Positions 44,732 through 53,575 are shown, counted from the stretch's first letter. The stretch: DNA of 64,000 nt from Schaalia sp. JY-X169 (GCF_014069575.1 NZ_CP059675.1:1674001-1738000); one strand, 5' to 3'. Program-made: numbers and translations. Notes: a model not told the origin generated them from the letters alone.

Positions 44732-46591
44732 CTAGAGAGACTTGGCAGATTCCGCCTCGTCGGCCGCCTTCTGGTCTGCGTCTTCGTCCCTGTCGCGCGC
44801 CACGTCCTCGTACCAGTCCGTCAGCGAACTGTCCTTCTGGTCGAGCCAGCTCCCGGCTCCCCTGTCGGGTTCGGTGACACCGGCTGAGAATGCGAAGGCG
44901 TCTCCGTGCTGGCGGATTCCCTTGCGCACGCCCTCTTCAATGGCAACGGTTGCGTATTTGCGGCGCAACACAAGTGGGTCCGTGGAAAGGTCCTTCCACC
45001 AGGCAACCATGAGGAAAACCAGGATGATGGCGAACGGCAGCGCTGCAATGGTCACTAGCGCCTGCAGGGCGCTGACTGTCTCTTCTCCCCCGGCAACCAG
45101 CAGTGTGATGGCAACTGCGGATAGGGAAACACCCCAGACCACAGTGAGTCTCTTGTCGGGATTGCTCTTCCCGCTCTGGCTGGTAGTCGCCATGACAAGT
45201 GAGGCGGAATCGGCGCTCGTCACAAAGAAGATGGTCAGGGAGAACATGGCAACGACGGATGCCAGAGCCGTAAACGGCAGGTTGTCGAGGACGCGGAACA
45301 GGTACTCCTGGCTGGACTGCGCAGCGGAGATTTCGGCGCCGTTCATCTCCATCCACATGGAGGTGCCACCCATTATTGAGAACCACAGCAGGCAGACAAT
45401 TAAGGGGATGATGATGACGACAGTGACAAACTCTCGCAGCGTGCGTCCTCGCGAAATCCGAGCAATGAACATGCCGACGAACGGCGTCCATGACACCCAC
45501 CATGCCCAGTAGTAGGTCGTCCAGCTCTCCATGAACGCTGCGGCTTCCGTTGACGACGAGGCCGAGACGCTCAGCATGGCCGGGAGGCTACCCACAAATG
45601 CGACAAGTGCCGAGGGAATGAAGTCCAAGAGGAACAGCGTGGGTCCGGCAATGAACACGAATAGTGCGAGGGCGAGGGCGGCCACCATGTTGATGTTTGA
45701 GAGGATGCGGATGCCGCGTTTGACGCCGGAAACAGCGGAGAAGATGAAGACGATGGTGAGGGCGGCAATCAGTCCGATGACTGCCCCGTTACCAAGCGGC
45801 CCGATCCCGGAGACTATCTCTACTCCCCGACCGATCTGCAGTGCACCAAGACCCAGGGATACAGCGGTCCCAAATAGTGTCACGAGGATTGCGAATGTGT
45901 CGATGACGCGCCCCAGAGGTATCGCGAGACGTTCATTGAATATGGGGGTGAAGATCGCAGAAATCAGGGGGGAACGCCCTCGGCGATATGCGGAGTAGGC
46001 AATGGCGCCCCCAACCAGCGCATAGAAGGACCACGCAAATGGTCCCCAGTGCAGAAGTGTCTGTCCGATTGCGGCATTCATCGCTTCGGGGCTCCCCGGG
46101 GTTGCACTGAATCCCGGGGGCGTGTTGAGGAAGAAATGCAGCGGCTCGTATGAGCCGAAGAAGAGCAGCCCAATCCCCATGCCCGCGGAAAACAGCATGG
46201 CAATCCACGAGCCCGTAGAGAACTCCGGGGCTTCGTCATCGGTCCCGAGAGGGATATTGCCCTTCGACGAGTACCCCACGATTAGCATGAACGCGAACAC
46301 CGTGATTGTGAGGATCGTGAAGAACCACCCGGTATTCAACGACACCCAATGAACTCCGGCAGCCGCGGCTTCCCCCAGTTCTTCTGCGTCAAAAATACCC
46401 AGGAGGACGAGGGCGATCACGACAACTAGGGCTGTACCCGACACCCACCAATCAACCTTGAACTTCTTGGCGTCCTCGTCAACTGAAATACCTGGAAGCA
46501 GTGCAGGATGCAAAGCTCCGTTGGCACCTACTAGGTCTTTAAGGGACTGCTGATTCTCTTGCTGTTTTGATACTTGCTGCGCAGAAGGCAT
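44732..46591 (-). CDS. BCCT-family betaine/choline/carnitine transporter
   Basis: The 619-residue protein has twelve helices with BCCT landmarks: GSWIAMLFSAGMGIGLLFFG, NTPPGFSATPGSPEAMN, LHWGPFAWSFYALVGGAIAY, and TTYYWAWWVSWTPFVGMFIARISRGRT. The Trp-rich WAWWxSWxPF segment contains the aromatic substrate box. A charged C-terminal tail of about 90 residues (ending DEDADQKAADEAESAKSL) is consistent with an osmosensory domain like that of BetP. It probably imports glycine betaine or choline driven by Na+. Specificity is not determinable. Confidence 0.92.
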   Translation of the reverse strand: MPSAQQVSKQQENQQSLKDLVGANGALHPALLPGISVDEDAKKFKVDWWVSGTALVVVIALVLLGIFDAEELGEAAAAGVHWVSLNTGWFFTILTITVFAFMLIVGYSSKGNIPLGTDDEAPEFSTGSWIAMLFSAGMGIGLLFFGSYEPLHFFLNTPPGFSATPGSPEAMNAAIGQTLLHWGPFAWSFYALVGGAIAYSAYRRGRSPLISAIFTPIFNERLAIPLGRVIDTFAILVTLFGTAVSLGLGALQIGRGVEIVSGIGPLGNGAVIGLIAALTIVFIFSAVSGVKRGIRILSNINMVAALALALFVFIAGPTLFLLDFIPSALVAFVGSLPAMLSVSASSSTEAAAFMESWTTYYWAWWVSWTPFVGMFIARISRGRTLREFVTVVIIIPLIVCLLWFSIMGGTSMWMEMNGAEISAAQSSQEYLFRVLDNLPFTALASVVAMFSLTIFFVTSADSASLVMATTSQSGKSNPDKRLTVVWGVSLSAVAITLLVAGGEETVSALQALVTIAALPFAIILVFLMVAWWKDLSTDPLVLRRKYATVAIEEGVRKGIRQHGDAFAFSAGVTEPDRGAGSWLDQKDSSLTDWYEDVARDRDEDADQKAADEAESAKSL

Positions 46592-46618
46592 TGTGAAAGT
46601 TGGGTAGCTTGCCCTTCT

Positions 46619-46738
46619 TCAAGGGTCGGTCGAGCCCGGAATCATGTCCGGAACCGCGGTCCACCATAGCATGCGCTTCTCCGGGACCCTGAGCATCCTC
46701 AGGATGGAGAGTCCGCCCACAGCCATTAGGGTCAGCAT
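46619..46738 (-). CDS. Possible small ORF upstream of the BCCT gene
   Basis: The reverse-strand frame from ATG 46738 to TGA at 46619 encodes 39 residues, beginning MLTLMAVGGLSILRMLRVPE, hydrophobic at first and ending WWTAVPDMIPGSTDP. It ends 27 bp before the BCCT start, so coupling is conceivable. There is no Shine-Dalgarno sequence and no family is recognised. It could be a leader peptide, a small accessory subunit or chance. Confidence 0.22.
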   Translation of the reverse strand: MLTLMAVGGLSILRMLRVPEKRMLWWTAVPDMIPGSTDP

Positions 46739-46761
46739 GGCAGGGCTGGGACAATGGGGGT

Positions 46762-47646
46762 ATGAGTTCCCATCAAGACTTCCGCAAGCGCATCATTTTC
46801 GTTGATATCGATGGCACACTGATCGACCATGCCTCGCCCGTACTCCGTTCGGCTTCTGACGCCATAAAAAGCGCCCGTGACAACGGACACCTGGTCTACA
46901 TTTCCACTGGACGTGGAGCGACAGACATCCCCCGTGGCGTCAGAGAGATCGGGTTTGATGGTGAAATCACCAACGGTGGCGCCTTCGCGCAAGTTGGTGA
47001 TGAGCTGATTTTGTCCCGGCCGATGGCTAGGGAAGACGTGGCGTTCCTCATCGACTACTTTGAGAGTCGTGGGGTCTCGATCTTGGTGCAGACACACGAG
47101 AAAACGTACACGACCCCCGGCGCTCACGCCCTCATGAGTGAGTATGCGCGGTTCTTGGACCAGCAGAAGGCCATGGAGGCCGTTGCGGAGCCAGAAGATT
47201 TTGTGGAGGGACCGGCGGAGACATTCACCGAGTTTATTGAAGGCTTCGACTTCCTCGACGATTCGAACATGGAGAACGCGGCGAAGCTCCTTTTCATCTC
47301 TAATGCACCCGTCGACATGGCGGACGTCGAGGAGAACCTGGGCGACCGTTTCCACATCATTCCGGGCTCCATGCCGATTTCTCAGGGGGCCGACGGAGAG
47401 ATTTCCCCGCTGGGTGTTTCCAAAGGTTCGGCCATTGAGGCCGTCCTCGAACACGTGGGAATACCTGCTGAGGATGCCGTGGGGATTGGGGACAGCTGGA
47501 ATGACGTGGAGATGTTTGACATTTGTGGCGAAGCGGTCGCCATGGCGGGTGCCGACGAGGGCGTTAAGGCCCGCGCGAACCGTGTCACAACCAGCGTTCG
47601 TGAGGGCGGCGTACACAAAGCGTTCGCAGACCTGGGATTGATATAG
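46762..47646 (+). CDS. HAD-superfamily hydrolase, Cof/YidA-like (IIB)
   Basis: The 294-residue HAD phosphatase has motif I FVDIDGTLIDHA (nucleophile and acid Asp), motif II YISTGRGATDI, a cap of IIB type (about 85-195), Lys in PLGVSKGSAIEAVLEH (motif III), and motif IV GIGDSWNDVEMFDICG. It probably dephosphorylates small sugar phosphates or cofactors such as FMN or PLP. No substrate can be assigned. It is divergent from the BCCT gene and 17 bp upstream of an amino-acid permease gene, which may be cotranscribed. Confidence 0.9.
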   Translation: MSSHQDFRKRIIFVDIDGTLIDHASPVLRSASDAIKSARDNGHLVYISTGRGATDIPRGVREIGFDGEITNGGAFAQVGDELILSRPMAREDVAFLIDYFESRGVSILVQTHEKTYTTPGAHALMSEYARFLDQQKAMEAVAEPEDFVEGPAETFTEFIEGFDFLDDSNMENAAKLLFISNAPVDMADVEENLGDRFHIIPGSMPISQGADGEISPLGVSKGSAIEAVLEHVGIPAEDAVGIGDSWNDVEMFDICGEAVAMAGADEGVKARANRVTTSVREGGVHKAFADLGLI

Positions 47647-47663
47647 CCAATCCCGCCCCGACA

Positions 47664-49070
47664 ATGAGCCTAAAGACGAAACCTTCCGGCATCCTCACCG
47701 ACCGGGAAGCCGAGGCCGGATACAAGCGGAACCTGAGTTCCCGCCACATCCAGATGATCGCCCTCGGCGGCGCGATAGGGACTGGACTTTTTTACGGATC
47801 GTCAGCCGCGATTCAGCTTGCTGGTCCTTCCATCCTTCTGGCGTATCTGGTTGGTGGAACCGTTGTGTTTCTCATTGTCCGCGCCCTCGGCGAGATGTCG
47901 GTTGCGGAACCGGTATCGGGAGCATTTTCGTTCTATGCATACAAGCACTGGAGTCGCCGGGCTGGTTTCGTCGCGGGGTGGAACTATTGGTTCACATACA
48001 TTGCGGTTGCGATGGCGGAACTGGCGGCGGTCGGCGAGTTCGTCAACTACTGGTTACCCGGCGTGCCAAAGTGGGTGACTGCCGCCTTCTTCCTCGTGGT
48101 CATCACCGCGACGAACCTGGCTTCGGTGAAGGTTTTTGGGGAGACGGAGTTCTGGCTCTCGTTGATCAAAGTGCTCGCGGTTGTCGGAATGATTGTTTTT
48201 GGTGTGGTGATTGTCGTCCTCGGACTGAAGACGCCCTCGGCGGACGTTACGCCGTCTTTCTCCCACCTCTTCGATCAGGGTGGCTTCTTCCCTAACGGCG
48301 TCACAGGGTTCCTTCTTGCGTTGGTGGTTGTGGCGTTTTCTTTCGGCGGCACAGAACTGGTGGGGGTGACTGCGGGCGAGGCCGAAAACCCTGAGAAGAC
48401 GATTCCGAAAGCCATCAACCAGGTCATCCTCCGTATCCTCATCTTCTATGTGGGTGCGCTAGCGGTCATCATGGCCGTCATCCCATGGTTCACGATCGAT
48501 GGCTCCATGAGCCCATTCGTGCAGATCTTTGACACGCTGGGAATTGCGAGTGCCGCACACATCCTCAACTTCGTCGTCATCGTGGCAGCCGCGTCGGTCT
48601 ACAACTCAAGTCTGTATGCGAACGGCCGCATGCTCTACACCCTGTCGCAGCAGGGAAACGCCCCCACCTACCTTCAGAAAATGTCGTCCAGCGGGCAACC
48701 GTGGGCTGCGATCCTTACCTCCTCGATAGTGACGGTCGCTGCGGTTTTCGTAGTCATGGTGTGGCCAGACTTCGCATTTACGTTCCTTATGGGCCTGGCG
48801 ACCTTCGCGGTCGCGGCCTCGTGGTTCATGATCACCATGACGGAGTACAAGTTCAGCCGTGGACTGACACCTGGTGAACGCGCAGCTTTGAAGTTCAAAC
48901 TGCCGGGAGGACGCGCGGCGACCGTTCTGATTCTGGCCTTCTTGGCGCTACTGTTTGTCCTGATGTTCTTCTCTCCCTCGTTCCGCCTTGCGGCAATCAT
49001 CGGCCCACTGTGGATCGCGTTCTTGCTGGTGGCGTACCAGGTGCGTCAGGGGATCAGTTCAAGGTCGTAG
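47664..49070 (+). CDS. APC-family amino acid permease (AAT type)
   Basis: The 468-residue protein has twelve helices. The AAT-group N-terminal signature is visible: LSSRHIQMIALGGAIGTGLFYGS, then GPSILLAYLVGGTVVFLIVRALGEM, FVAGWNYWFTYI and FGGTELVGVTAGEAENPEKTIPKAI. This subgroup includes GabP, AnsP, ProY and CycA proton symporters. The N-terminal extension is short and hydrophilic. It follows the HAD gene closely, without a clear ribosome site. Amino-acid specificity cannot be read. The 3' flank is packed with repeats. Confidence 0.9.
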   Translation: MSLKTKPSGILTDREAEAGYKRNLSSRHIQMIALGGAIGTGLFYGSSAAIQLAGPSILLAYLVGGTVVFLIVRALGEMSVAEPVSGAFSFYAYKHWSRRAGFVAGWNYWFTYIAVAMAELAAVGEFVNYWLPGVPKWVTAAFFLVVITATNLASVKVFGETEFWLSLIKVLAVVGMIVFGVVIVVLGLKTPSADVTPSFSHLFDQGGFFPNGVTGFLLALVVVAFSFGGTELVGVTAGEAENPEKTIPKAINQVILRILIFYVGALAVIMAVIPWFTIDGSMSPFVQIFDTLGIASAAHILNFVVIVAAASVYNSSLYANGRMLYTLSQQGNAPTYLQKMSSSGQPWAAILTSSIVTVAAVFVVMVWPDFAFTFLMGLATFAVAASWFMITMTEYKFSRGLTPGERAALKFKLPGGRAATVLILAFLALLFVLMFFSPSFRLAAIIGPLWIAFLLVAYQVRQGISSRS

Positions 49071-49088
49071 CCGAACCCGGCGCGACAG

Positions 49089-49187
49089 CCCCCTCCCCCG
49101 CGTACGCACCAGCCCACCCCTCCCCCGCGTACGCACCAGCCACCCCTCCCCCGATTCGCGCACCAGCCCCCATCCCCGATTCGCGAA
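49089..49187. repeat. Tandem C-rich repeat
   Basis: Four successive units of about 24-27 bp each begin CCCCTCCCCCG or a variant. The first two are near-identical (CCCCTCCCCCGCGTACGCACC..); the last two carry GATTCGCG instead of GCGTACGC. It begins 18 bp after the permease stop and runs into the family 2 palindrome. Non-coding. Confidence 0.8.
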
Positions 49188-49266
49188 ATGTATACGTTGG
49201 GCGCTGATGTTGGTCTGGGGTACGTACCCCAGGGCCACTTCGGTTCCCCACGTATACATTTCACGC
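49183..49266. repeat. Nested palindromic element, family 2 copy 1
   Basis: The outer arm GAAATGTATACGT (from 49185) pairs with ACGTATACATTTC (ending 49262). Inside sits the perfect 18-bp palindrome CTGGGGTACGTACCCCAG (49215-49232), followed by GGCCACTT. A second copy with the same architecture is at 62604-62687. Confidence 0.85.
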
Positions 49267-49332
49267 CATGGGGCGGAAGCTCCCGCGATGAAGACAGGAA
49301 CATCCACGATCGGAGGTGGTGGGCCCGCACCA

Positions 49333-49495
49333 CTACGGAGTGTCACAGCACTACGGAGCCGGGGAGGACATAGCGAGCCAGCCAGACCCATCGTTGACCA
49401 GACATAGGGAGCCAGCCAGACCCAACACAGCCTACATCACACTGTTATGCAAGCCCAGTCGGCTCGCTATGCCCTAGCAGGCTCGCTAACGACTC
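49333..49495. repeat. Large palindromic intergenic element, family 1 copy C
   Basis: It contains repeated ACTACGGAG, GGACATAGCGAGCCAGCCAG and CATAGGGAGCCAGCCAG left-arm segments and the conserved right part CACTGTTATGCAAGCC with CAGTCGGCTCGCTATG (49453-49471). A further GCAGGCTCGCTAA lies beyond. Compared with copies A and B the left arm appears duplicated. A G/C-rich GGTGGC repeat tract (49500-49590) follows. No gene is seen in 49071-49600. Confidence 0.75.
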
Positions 49496-49600
49496 CCGGC
49501 GCAGGCGGACACGCCGGGGCCGGAAGTGGCGCCGGCAACGGTGGCGCGGGCCGTGGCAACGGTGGCAGCGCCGGCCCCGGCGCGGGGGGCTTAAACCAAG

Positions 49601-49641
49601 TTCCCCTTTGACCGATAGCTTTGCATATCGACCAAGGGGGA
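49601..49641 (-). terminator. Terminator-like hairpin after the EIIC remnant
   Basis: TTCCCCTTTGACCGATA and TATCGACCAAGGGGGAA form a 17-bp stem with a few wobble pairs, 16 bp beyond the stop of the EIIC fragment on the minus strand. Confidence 0.6.
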
Positions 49642-49656
49642 AGCAGGTGCGTAATA

Positions 49657-50067
49657 CTACTTCGTCGCCGTCGCAGCCTCCGCTGTCTCCACTACCTTCT
49701 GCTTCCTCTTCAGGAATGTCAGAACGTAGAGCAGGACAACCGAGAGGATGATCCCAACGACGAGGGCGATTTGGCCGCCTACTGAGCTAAGCCCACCAAG
49801 GAAGAGTCCGACGACTCCATAGTCAGAGTCTGAGAACGTGGCGTTGGACAGACCCATGTCGCCGAGGACGGGCAGCAGGAACAGCGGCAAGAACGTGATC
49901 AGCAGGCCATTTGAGAAGGCACCAAGGACCGCGCCCCGCCGTCCTCCAGCACGATTGCCAATCACACCGGCAGCAGCACCTGTCATGAAGTGTGCAACTA
50001 CGCCAGGGATGATGATGGTCGTACCAAGGGCAATCATCACACCCATACCTGAGTTGGACCACTTTAG
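49657..50067 (-). pseudogene. C-terminal fragment of a PTS ascorbate-type EIIC (UlaA/SgaT)
   Basis: About 135 codons remain. ALGTTIIIPGVVAHFMTGAA, NRAGGRRGAVLGAFSNGLLI and LPLFLLPVLGDMG are the C-terminal blocks of the UlaA/SgaT permease, usually 420-470 residues. The frame continues upstream of ATG 50046 (KWSNSG) to the junction with the IS1634-like sequence at about 50067, where homology stops. The N-terminal two thirds are gone. No EIIA, EIIB or ascorbate catabolic gene is present in the window, so this is the remnant of a lost ula-type operon. Confidence 0.85.
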
Positions 50068-50943
50068 TTACCCGTGGTTGTTTCCGAGGTTGTTGAGGAG
50101 TTCTTGTGTTTGGGCGCTGATTTTGGGGGTGGCGGTGATTTGCTGGCCGCTGATCTCGATGGTGACGTCTCGCAAGGGACGTAGGGTTTGCACCAGTTTT
50201 TTCAAGGTGATCCCAGTCGCTGCGTAGAGGTAGCGGTTGATGGCTAGGGCAGTGAACACCACGGTCAAATGGGCTTCAACAGCATCTCGCTCACGGTGGA
50301 AGATAGGGCGAGCCTGCAGATCGGTTTTACTCATGCGGAAAGACTGCTCCACATGCCACAACTCGTGGTAGGAACCCACGATCTCTTGGGCGTCCATCAC
50401 GGTTTTAGGGATGTTAGTGATGTAGCCTTTCCACCCGGCAAGCAGTAGGGCCCGCTCAAAAGTGGCTTGGTCAAAAACACGCCTGGTGCCACTGGTTTTC
50501 ACAAACCTGGCCGCTTTACCGGGCCTTTCACCACTGATAATCGTTTCGACGCGTTCACGCTGCTTCTGGAGAGTGTGACGGTCTCTTACTGCCCGTTTGT
50601 GGCGGTGTTGCCACACTGTGCGCCACGACCTGGCGTGTGCCGCATTGTTTGGGTCCCACACCGGCTGGGTGAGAGGAACACTGCCCTCCGGGTCAAGGCG
50701 CGGCTTACCGCGCTTCAAGGTAGTGGTGTCAACGATTTGACCATCGGTAGCGTCACTGCCGTGCCAGTGGAAGTGGCCCGCCAGGTCTTGGGGTGCTTTA
50801 GTCATCCGCGATCCCACAATGAACCGCAACCCGGCTTCCTCGATAGCATCCAGATTGGTGGCTGACAGCATTCCTGCGTCTGCTACCACCACCATGTCAA
50901 CCACATTGTTACGGTCAGCGAAGGCTTTCAGGGACTGCTGCAC
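50068..50943 (-). pseudogene. IS1634-like (IS4 superfamily) transposase, C-terminal part
   Basis: About 290 codons remain. VVVADAGMLSATNLDAIEEA contains the second catalytic Asp region, RFIVGSRMTKAPQDL follows, and the YREK-like region appears as YHELWHVEQSFRMSKTDLQARP with the catalytic Glu; FHRERDAVEAHLTVVFTALA comes next. These are IS1634/IS4-group features. The N-terminal part with the first Asp is missing. Genuine transposase sequence stops at 50930, where an IS3 fragment begins, so the apparent first four codons are IS3 DNA. The element is inactive. Its left end disrupts the EIIC gene. Confidence 0.88.
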
Positions 50944-51068
50944 GTTTAGGTGACAGGTTGGTCAGGCAGCTTTTGTTGCTTGTTGGTTCATGATGGTTTC
51001 GAAATCGATGGGAGTCAATTTCCCGAGACGGGCTTGTCGGCGTCGGCGGTGGTAGGTCCTCTCGATCC
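50931..51068 (-). mobile_element. 138-bp terminal fragment of an IS3-family element
   Basis: It is identical over all 138 bp to 53545-53682, the left end of the intact IS3 copy, including the terminal repeat GGGACTGCTGCACG and the last codons of OrfB (DFETIMNQQATKAA). Identity stops abruptly at 51068. The outer end abuts the broken IS1634 transposase. It is the relic of a second insertion followed by deletion. Confidence 0.95.
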
Positions 51069-51550
51069 CCTATGACTTTCAACAAGAGCGGCCAAGGCTC
51101 CGCCTGTTGAGAAACACGGTAATGCACACGGCCAGCCTAACTTCCGAAGGTGCGACGGAGTTGGAAGCTATCAGCAACAATGCGATTGTAAAGCTTATGC
51201 AGATACTGGACAAGCTCAACTAAGGTTGCTAACCCGAGAATCGTCACACCACACGTCAATCACAGAGCAACTGATCTCGTCAAGCTTTGTGGATTTGTTA
51301 CGGCGCGGAAATGGCAGATGAGCAGAGACACTATGTGTGCGCGAATCAGGAAATGGGCAAACTCTGCGCAGAGTCCAACTCTGGGGGTAGATGTTTTACG
51401 CTGATCAGTATTGGTTGGGCAATATCGGCCGTTAATGAGACACCTACGACACGCGGTTAGAAAAGGGTTCAAAACATAGGGCCAAAACAGGGCGTGTCTT
51501 GGTTTGATTAGTTGTAACGCAGTGCATGTTGCTACGGCCTGGAGGCGTAC
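51069..51550. other. Intergenic stretch without a recognisable gene
   Basis: This DNA is visibly less GC-rich than the core genes. Short open frames exist on both strands, but none has a ribosome site or family resemblance. The first 60 bp could be the tail of whatever gene received the IS3 insertion (minus-strand HYRVSQQAEPWPLLLKVIG), which I cannot identify. Confidence 0.5.
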
Positions 51551-51763
51551 ATGGCGGTTGAGACTGATGAAGTAGTTGTACCCGGCCGGCACGCCGAAGA
51601 GGTTGAACGAGTGATGGCTCTAGTTGAGAAGGGGCAACAGCTTGCAGGGCATTTTCCTACGGAGGATGATTTGGCTGCGGCACGGGTAATCCTGGTTGGT
51701 GAGGTTTCCTACGAGGACTCAGTTGCGGCTCTAGAGCTGAAGTGTGGAATGGCCCTCGATTGA
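51551..51763 (+). CDS. Small antitoxin-like protein (possible VbhA family)
   Basis: ATG 51551 follows CTGGAGGCG. The 70-residue acidic protein reads EEVERVMALVEKGQQLAGHF then PTEDDLAAARVILVGEVSYE. The pattern of a helix, a short loop with P-T-x-x-D, and R-x-I-L-x-G-E followed by a helix resembles VbhA-type antitoxins that inhibit Fic toxins. No intact Fic gene follows. A TTG overlapping its stop (51760) starts a 14-codon frame (TYLGLDPRDSGLW) that ends at once, perhaps the start of a decayed partner. Family assignment is tentative. Confidence 0.5.
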   Translation: MAVETDEVVVPGRHAEEVERVMALVEKGQQLAGHFPTEDDLAAARVILVGEVSYEDSVAALELKCGMALD

Positions 51764-52066
51764 CGTACCTTGGCTTAGATCCCCGAGACTCGGGGCTGTG
51801 GTAGGTGATGAGCGTCCTCTTGCGGGGCATTTTAAGAGGTAACTTCACCGGCATCCTGATAGGACGTTGGCCATGGATTTCTCGCGTGCTACGGGTAGGG
51901 AGGACGTTTTCGAGCGGGTATGCTCACGGGCCTCGCTCAAGATTAGGGAGTCAAACGCTACGCAGCAGAGTAGAGGGAGAGGGCTATACCGGTAACAGTC
52001 AATCAGTCATTGAAGCCGCAGACGGTTGCATTACATGATGGTGGAGCTCGAGGGATCGTACGTGTA
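51764..52066 (+). other. Decayed or non-coding DNA after the antitoxin-like gene
   Basis: It contains short frames only: the 14-codon frame overlapping the antitoxin stop, a frame at 51805-52038, and a 40-codon frame from ATG 51873 (MDFSRATGREDVFERVCSRA). None is convincing. A 15-bp near repeat, CTTGCxGGGCATTTT, occurs both here (about 51818) and inside the antitoxin-like gene (about 51640). It could be residual toxin sequence. Confidence 0.35.
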
Positions 52067-52103
52067 AAGTGTCGGGCCATCATTCCCAGATGACCCGACA
52101 CTT
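52067..52103 (-). terminator. Terminator-like hairpin after the MFS gene
   Basis: AAGTGTCGGGCCAT (52067-52080) pairs with ATGACCCGACACTT (52090-52103), with one mismatch and a 9-base loop, 25 bp beyond the MFS stop on the minus strand. Confidence 0.7.
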
Positions 52104-52127
52104 AGCATGCAGTTGCAATCGACCAGC

Positions 52128-53417
52128 TCAGAGAGTTCGTGTTTCCTGTTCGTCTGGATTCCGGTCGTGCCTGTTTCGTGATGAAGTCACGAATGGGTAG
52201 AGGATGAGCCACATGGTTATTCCGATGACTAGGACGGCTCTCGGGTCTTCGGGTAGTCCCACTAGGTAGCCCAGGTTCAGCCCAATGATGGTTCCTACCG
52301 CACCGAAGCTGTAAGACCAGCTCATTATTCGCGTGTACTGCTCTCCTCGGAAGAACATCTGGCGATGGGACTGAAGAATGACCATCCTGGCGCGACTCAG
52401 TAAGCCGTTGAAGAACACGAAGAAGCATCCCCAGACAAAGCTGGCATGTCCCAAGTACACCACAATTAGTAGTGTTGCCATGTTTGCTACCGATAGGGCA
52501 GCCGTAAGTCGTAGTGATGTTTTGGTGCCGAGACGTTCGCCGATGAATCTTCCGATTTGGGGGCCGATTGTTGCAGAAACCCCAAAGATCGCAATGATGA
52601 TGGCCATTGCATCTGTTGTCGGTATAGATGCTTGCCTGGCTACCCAGATGAGCATGAGGGTCCCGGTTAGTGAAGAGACGAGGCTTAGTCCAAGTTCGAT
52701 CAACGGTGAAGTGGGTCCGGAAGCGAAGAGGTCGCGAACGAACTGCTTGACTCTCATGCTGGTGCCGAGCATTTCGAAGTCTTCAATACTTGCGTTCGCG
52801 ACCGGATCCATCGGGTATTTCTGACGGGCGCGGGAGCGAACTCCAGCTCCAAGCAGCGACAGCAGTAGGTTGATTGCTAGAACGAGAGGAACTGATACTC
52901 CGGCCAAGAGCGCGCCGACAGGGGAGGCGATCACTAGACCGGTAAATGCCAGTAGTGAATGTAGGTGAGCGTTGAATCGAAGGTTTGCCTGCGGATCGAC
53001 TTCAGCGACCTTGGCTCCATAGAACTCTTCAGCGATATCGGTTACAGGGAGCAGAAGCGTTGTGAAAATCAAGTAGACAATCAGCGTGCCGACTGTCCAG
53101 CTTGGTTTGGCGAGGATAACGGCGATCGCGATAGATGAGGCGACGACCTCTGTCAGGTCGCTGGTGATCATGGCGGTATCGGGGGAGAAGCGCTTCAGGA
53201 ACTTGGCGTAGAGGGGAAAGGTGAAGACAACTATCTCGTTTAGGGACTCCATCGCTACGAGTGCAAACGCGGCCACCATGCCTGCTGCGGTTAGGCCGTT
53301 GAATGTCCCATCAAGTAGTCGATTTCCTAGTACCGATATAACTAGGCCCGCGACCATTAGGGTCCGGGCCCTAGCTAGAGTTCGTCCTGCAGTTGGCCCT
53401 GGCCCACTGTCTACCAT
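52128..53417 (-). CDS. MFS transporter carried in the IS-rich island
   Basis: The 429-residue protein has about twelve helices and starts at ATG 53417 behind TCGGAGG. It begins ARTLMVAGLVISVLGNRLLD. The usual loop-2 motif is weak (LYAKFLKRFSPDTAMI), while the second half shows GPQIGRFIGERLGTKTSLRL. The middle loop carries a charged stretch (SRARQKYPMDPVANASIED). Base composition is clearly less GC-rich than the core genes, suggesting acquisition with the island. Substrate unknown; a MFS efflux or peptide-export role is possible but not supported by neighbours, which are IS remnants. Confidence 0.8.
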   Translation of the reverse strand: MVDSGPGPTAGRTLARARTLMVAGLVISVLGNRLLDGTFNGLTAAGMVAAFALVAMESLNEIVVFTFPLYAKFLKRFSPDTAMITSDLTEVVASSIAIAVILAKPSWTVGTLIVYLIFTTLLLPVTDIAEEFYGAKVAEVDPQANLRFNAHLHSLLAFTGLVIASPVGALLAGVSVPLVLAINLLLSLLGAGVRSRARQKYPMDPVANASIEDFEMLGTSMRVKQFVRDLFASGPTSPLIELGLSLVSSLTGTLMLIWVARQASIPTTDAMAIIIAIFGVSATIGPQIGRFIGERLGTKTSLRLTAALSVANMATLLIVVYLGHASFVWGCFFVFFNGLLSRARMVILQSHRQMFFRGEQYTRIMSWSYSFGAVGTIIGLNLGYLVGLPEDPRAVLVIGITMWLILYPFVTSSRNRHDRNPDEQETRTL

Positions 53418-53575
53418 CAGTCCTCCGAGATTCTTGCTCTATTTAGTGTCTGCAGAGTCTGGTCCCTGCTGGGTCCATCCGGGACCACTGTCTACGCCTT
53501 CAGGAGTGACTCTAGTGGGCTGGTCATGGTTTGTGCTGTTACTGGGGACTGCTGCACGTTTAGGTGACAGGTTGG

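Noticed and set aside
49089-49187. CRISPR array
   Set aside because: The units are contiguous tandem copies without unique spacers, and no cas genes are present anywhere in the window.
51805-52038. 77-codon frame after the antitoxin-like gene as a toxin
   Set aside because: No Fic or other toxin motif, no ribosome site, and low-complexity Arg/Ser content.
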